8,105 nt of DNA, from positions 1-8,105 of the forward strand of contig CAIXZI010000507.1 in the NCBI GenBank assembly GCA_903923915.1, read 5' to 3'. Position 1 is the first letter of the stretch. Each line of letters begins with the position of its first letter. This document shows, piece by piece, positions 6,077-8,105 of this stretch. The position numbers and the translations under genes were made by a program. A model generated the notes under the pieces. The model was not told the origin of the DNA and made no database searches. It saw nothing but the letters and a program-made list of their open reading frames with translations. This DNA is from an uncultured Bacteroidota bacterium. GTDB taxonomy: Bacteria; Bacteroidota; Bacteroidia; B-17B0; Aurantibacillaceae.

Positions 6077-6313
6077 ATGAAACCAAATAAACCAACCAAA
6101 ACAGCAAAACTAAATTCAATTAATTTAATTGGAGACGATACTCATCGCGATTTTTTAGAACTGCAAGCTACCTATGGCTTTGCACAAAGAGGCGGCACCG
6201 TGTTTCAAAATACCAATGCTTCTCATACCAATAGATTGGTAAGCGATGTAAACATTTTAACGCAATATGAAAGAAAACAAATAATATTTTCGTTACCGGT
6301 TTTCAATAATTAA
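6077..6313 (+). CDS. Hypothetical 78-residue protein of the met operon
   Basis: I do not recognise this protein. It has a basic N-terminus (residues 1-11, KPNKPTKTAK) and then a probably folded part with DDTHRDFLELQ, YGFAQRGGTVFQ, NASHTNRLV and YERKQIIF. There is no signal peptide and no membrane segment. Apart from the start Met it has neither Met nor Cys, a sharp contrast with the ORF before it. It ends 10 bases before metX and follows an A-rich start region, so translation and co-transcription with metX are likely. Coding quality looks real: ordinary amino-acid mix and codon use like the neighbours. It occupies the slot where related operons often carry metY, but I see no pyridoxal-phosphate enzyme motif in it. 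A regulatory or enzyme-accessory role is possible but not shown. Confidence 0.72.
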   Translation: MKPNKPTKTAKLNSINLIGDDTHRDFLELQATYGFAQRGGTVFQNTNASHTNRLVSDVNILTQYERKQIIFSLPVFNN

Positions 6314-6323
6314 AAAATAAAAA

Positions 6324-7376
6324 ATGAGCTTACAAACTTATACCTATAACAAACGTTTCCAATTAGAAGGCGGGCAATCATTGCCTCGCTTGGATATTGC
6401 CTATCAAACCTTTGGAACACTTAATGCCTCGCGCAGCAATGTAATTTGGGTATGTCATGCACTTACCGCTAACAGCAATGTGTTTGATTGGTGGCCTGGT
6501 TTGTTTGGCAAAAACGATTTATTTAATCCGCAAGATTATTTTATTATTTGTGCTAATAATTTAGGTTCGTGCTATGGTACAACAGGACCATTAAGTAGGT
6601 ATGAAGATTTAAACCAACCTTGGTTTAATTACTTTCCGCAAGTAACTATTAAAGATATTGCGGCCAGTATGGAGTTATTAAAAAATCATTTAGGAATTGA
6701 AAAAATACATACGCTTATTGGCGGCTCTCAAGGCGGACAAATTGCACAAGAGTGGGCTTTATTAAATACTAATGTTACAAATAATTTAATTTTAATTGCT
6801 ACTAATGCACAGCATTCTCCTTGGGGCATAGCCTTTAACGAATCGCAACGCTTGGCCATTAAGGCTGATAGAACTTACTACTCAAACACCGAAGATGGCG
6901 GAAGAAAGGGCTTGGCAGCTGCCAGAAGTATAGCGCTTTTAAGTTACCGAGGTTATGAGGCTTATACAAGCACACAAAAAGATGATACGCATGATAAAAC
7001 TACCAATTATGCAGCAGCATCTTATCAACGCTATCAGGGCGAAAAATTGGTAAATAGGTTTAATGCTTATTCGTATGTGCGCTTGTTGGATGCTATGGAT
7101 AGTCATAATGTGGCGCGAAACAGAGCTGAAAAAATTGAATACGCGTTGAATCAAATTAAAGCTAAAACACTTGTAATTAGTGTTGCTTCAGATGTTTTGT
7201 TTCCAACAGTTGAACAAAAATTTTTAGCCAAGCATATTAAAAATGCGGTGTATGCCGAAATTGATTCTGATTTTGGGCACGATGGTTTTTTAATTGAAAC
7301 AAAAAAAATAAGTAAAGTTATAGCAGACTTTTATCAGGAAAATAAAACAAATAATAATATAAATCATTTAGTATAA
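6324..7376 (+). CDS. metX: Homoserine O-acetyltransferase
   Basis: This 350-residue cytoplasmic alpha/beta-hydrolase makes O-acetyl-L-homoserine from L-homoserine and acetyl-CoA, the activating step of methionine synthesis. Family marks are in order: CHALTANSNVFDWWPGLFG near residue 50, N-L-G-S-C-Y-G-T-T-G-P, the nucleophile elbow GGS135QGG, the acid Asp290 in VASDVLFP and the base His319 in FGHDGF. Length and triad are complete. The residue after the nucleophile is Gln. Choice of acetyl rather than succinyl donor follows from the MetX-type sequence and is not proven. The ATG lies 10 bases after the preceding small gene, and hom starts 6 bases after its stop, so the three genes form one unit under the upstream SAM riboswitch. 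The partner sulfhydrylase (metY) is not in the window. Confidence 0.95.
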   Translation: MSLQTYTYNKRFQLEGGQSLPRLDIAYQTFGTLNASRSNVIWVCHALTANSNVFDWWPGLFGKNDLFNPQDYFIICANNLGSCYGTTGPLSRYEDLNQPWFNYFPQVTIKDIAASMELLKNHLGIEKIHTLIGGSQGGQIAQEWALLNTNVTNNLILIATNAQHSPWGIAFNESQRLAIKADRTYYSNTEDGGRKGLAAARSIALLSYRGYEAYTSTQKDDTHDKTTNYAAASYQRYQGEKLVNRFNAYSYVRLLDAMDSHNVARNRAEKIEYALNQIKAKTLVISVASDVLFPTVEQKFLAKHIKNAVYAEIDSDFGHDGFLIETKKISKVIADFYQENKTNNNINHLV

Positions 7377-7382
7377 ATAAAT

Positions 7383-8105
7383 ATGGCAAAGAAATTAAAA
7401 ATTGGGTTGTTTGGCTTTGGTTGCGTGGGGCAAGGCTTGTATTATGTGCTAAACAACAGTACCGGCTTTAAGGCCGATATTGTAAAAATTGCAGTAAAGA
7501 ATAAAAACAAACAGCGAAGCGTAACAGCAGATTTAATTACCTATGATAAATGGGAGATTTTAAACAATACGGATATAGATGTAATTGTGGAGTTGATTGA
7601 TGATGCCGATGAAGCTTTTAATATTGTTAGCGAAGCTTTAAAGCGTGGCAAGCATGTGGTTACTGCCAATAAAAAAATGTTGGCTATTCATTTGGAAGAA
7701 TTGTATGCTTTGCAACAAAAGCATAATGTATCATTATTATACGAAGCTTCTGCTTGCGGCAGTATTCCTATTATCCGTTCGTTAGAAGAATATTTTGATA
7801 ATGAAGAATTAGAAAAAGTAAGCGGTATTTTTAACGGAACAACCAATTACATCTTAACTAAAACCATCAGTGAAAAATTGTCATACGCAGATGCGTTGAA
7901 ACAAGCGCAGGATAAAGGCTTTGCCGAAACAGATCCTACTAATGATGTAGAAGGTTATGATGCCAAATTTAAAGCGGTAATTATTGCCTTGCATGCTTTT
8001 GGACTAGTTATAAAACAAGAAGATGTTTTAAATATTGGCATAACCACGCTGCATGACAATGATATTAAATATGCTTCTGAAAAAGGATATAAAATTAAAT
8101 TAACG
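7383..8105 (+). CDS. hom: Homoserine dehydrogenase, N-terminal part (3' end outside window)
   Basis: The frame starts with ATG 6 bases after metX and stays open to the last base, giving 241 residues. It shows the Rossmann dinucleotide site G11-F-G13-C-V-G16, the TANKKML segment with conserved Lys97, EASACGSIPII, FNGTTNYIL, and the catalytic block GFAE182TDP...D188VEGYD193AKFK197, matching the conserved acidic residues and Lys of the family. The enzyme reduces L-aspartate 4-semialdehyde to L-homoserine with NAD(P)H. There is no aspartokinase domain in front, so it is not a ThrA-type fusion at its N-terminus. A C-terminal ACT domain cannot be judged. Placed after metX, it supplies the MetX substrate, and by position it is under the same SAM control. 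Confidence 0.95.
   Translation, partial: MAKKLKIGLFGFGCVGQGLYYVLNNSTGFKADIVKIAVKNKNKQRSVTADLITYDKWEILNNTDIDVIVELIDDADEAFNIVSEALKRGKHVVTANKKMLAIHLEELYALQQKHNVSLLYEASACGSIPIIRSLEEYFDNEELEKVSGIFNGTTNYILTKTISEKLSYADALKQAQDKGFAETDPTNDVEGYDAKFKAVIIALHAFGLVIKQEDVLNIGITTLHDNDIKYASEKGYKIKLT

Noticed and set aside
6939..7154. Antisense open frame of 71 codons inside metX
   Set aside because: It is a shadow of the metX coding frame with no start-region support.
1..8105. CRISPR array, tRNA, rRNA, transposase or phage genes
   Set aside because: No regularly spaced repeats, cloverleaf, rRNA-like stretch or mobile-element protein was seen on reading through the window.

Overview
The window is AT-rich DNA from a member of the Bacteroidota. 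Four things point there: a protein with a type IX secretion system (T9SS) C-terminal sorting domain, a GWxTD-domain protein, -7 promoter boxes of the TAnnTTTG form, and A-rich start regions without Shine-Dalgarno motifs. The genus cannot be fixed from the sequence. All genes read on the + strand.

Layout: (1) 1-381 is the 3' end of a GWxTD-domain gene. (2) 563-4261 encodes a 1232-residue secreted protein with a signal peptide, a long series of SBBP-like propeller repeats, Ig-like and Fn3-like modules and a T9SS type A sorting domain. A clear intrinsic terminator follows at 4282-4312. (3) 4413-5456 holds two small enzymes, a Nudix hydrolase and a MaoC-type (R)-enoyl-CoA hydratase. They sit behind a TACTTTTG promoter box and a cluster of GGTAC/GTACC half-sites. 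(4) 5467-5577 is an imperfect inverted-repeat element of the dispersed intergenic type. (5) 5625-8105 is a methionine-biosynthesis operon. It has a textbook Bacteroidota promoter, then a complete SAM-I (S-box) riboswitch, then a 38-codon ORF whose last 12 residues are MMSCMCCCCSMC, then 132 bases of hairpin-forming leader. After these come a 78-residue orphan protein, metX (homoserine O-acetyltransferase) and hom (homoserine dehydrogenase, running off the window).

Hom makes homoserine from aspartate semialdehyde and MetX acetylates it for entry into methionine synthesis, so SAM control of the unit makes sense. The most interesting part is 5686-6076. The riboswitch has no terminator of its own. 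Its P1 helix ends 10 bases before the start codon of the Cys/Met-rich ORF, so SAM binding could regulate translation of that peptide. Its Cys codons could in turn read out sulfur amino-acid supply for the downstream genes. This would be a two-layer sulfur sensor: free SAM plus charged Cys/Met tRNA. The architecture is seen directly; the mechanism is inference.
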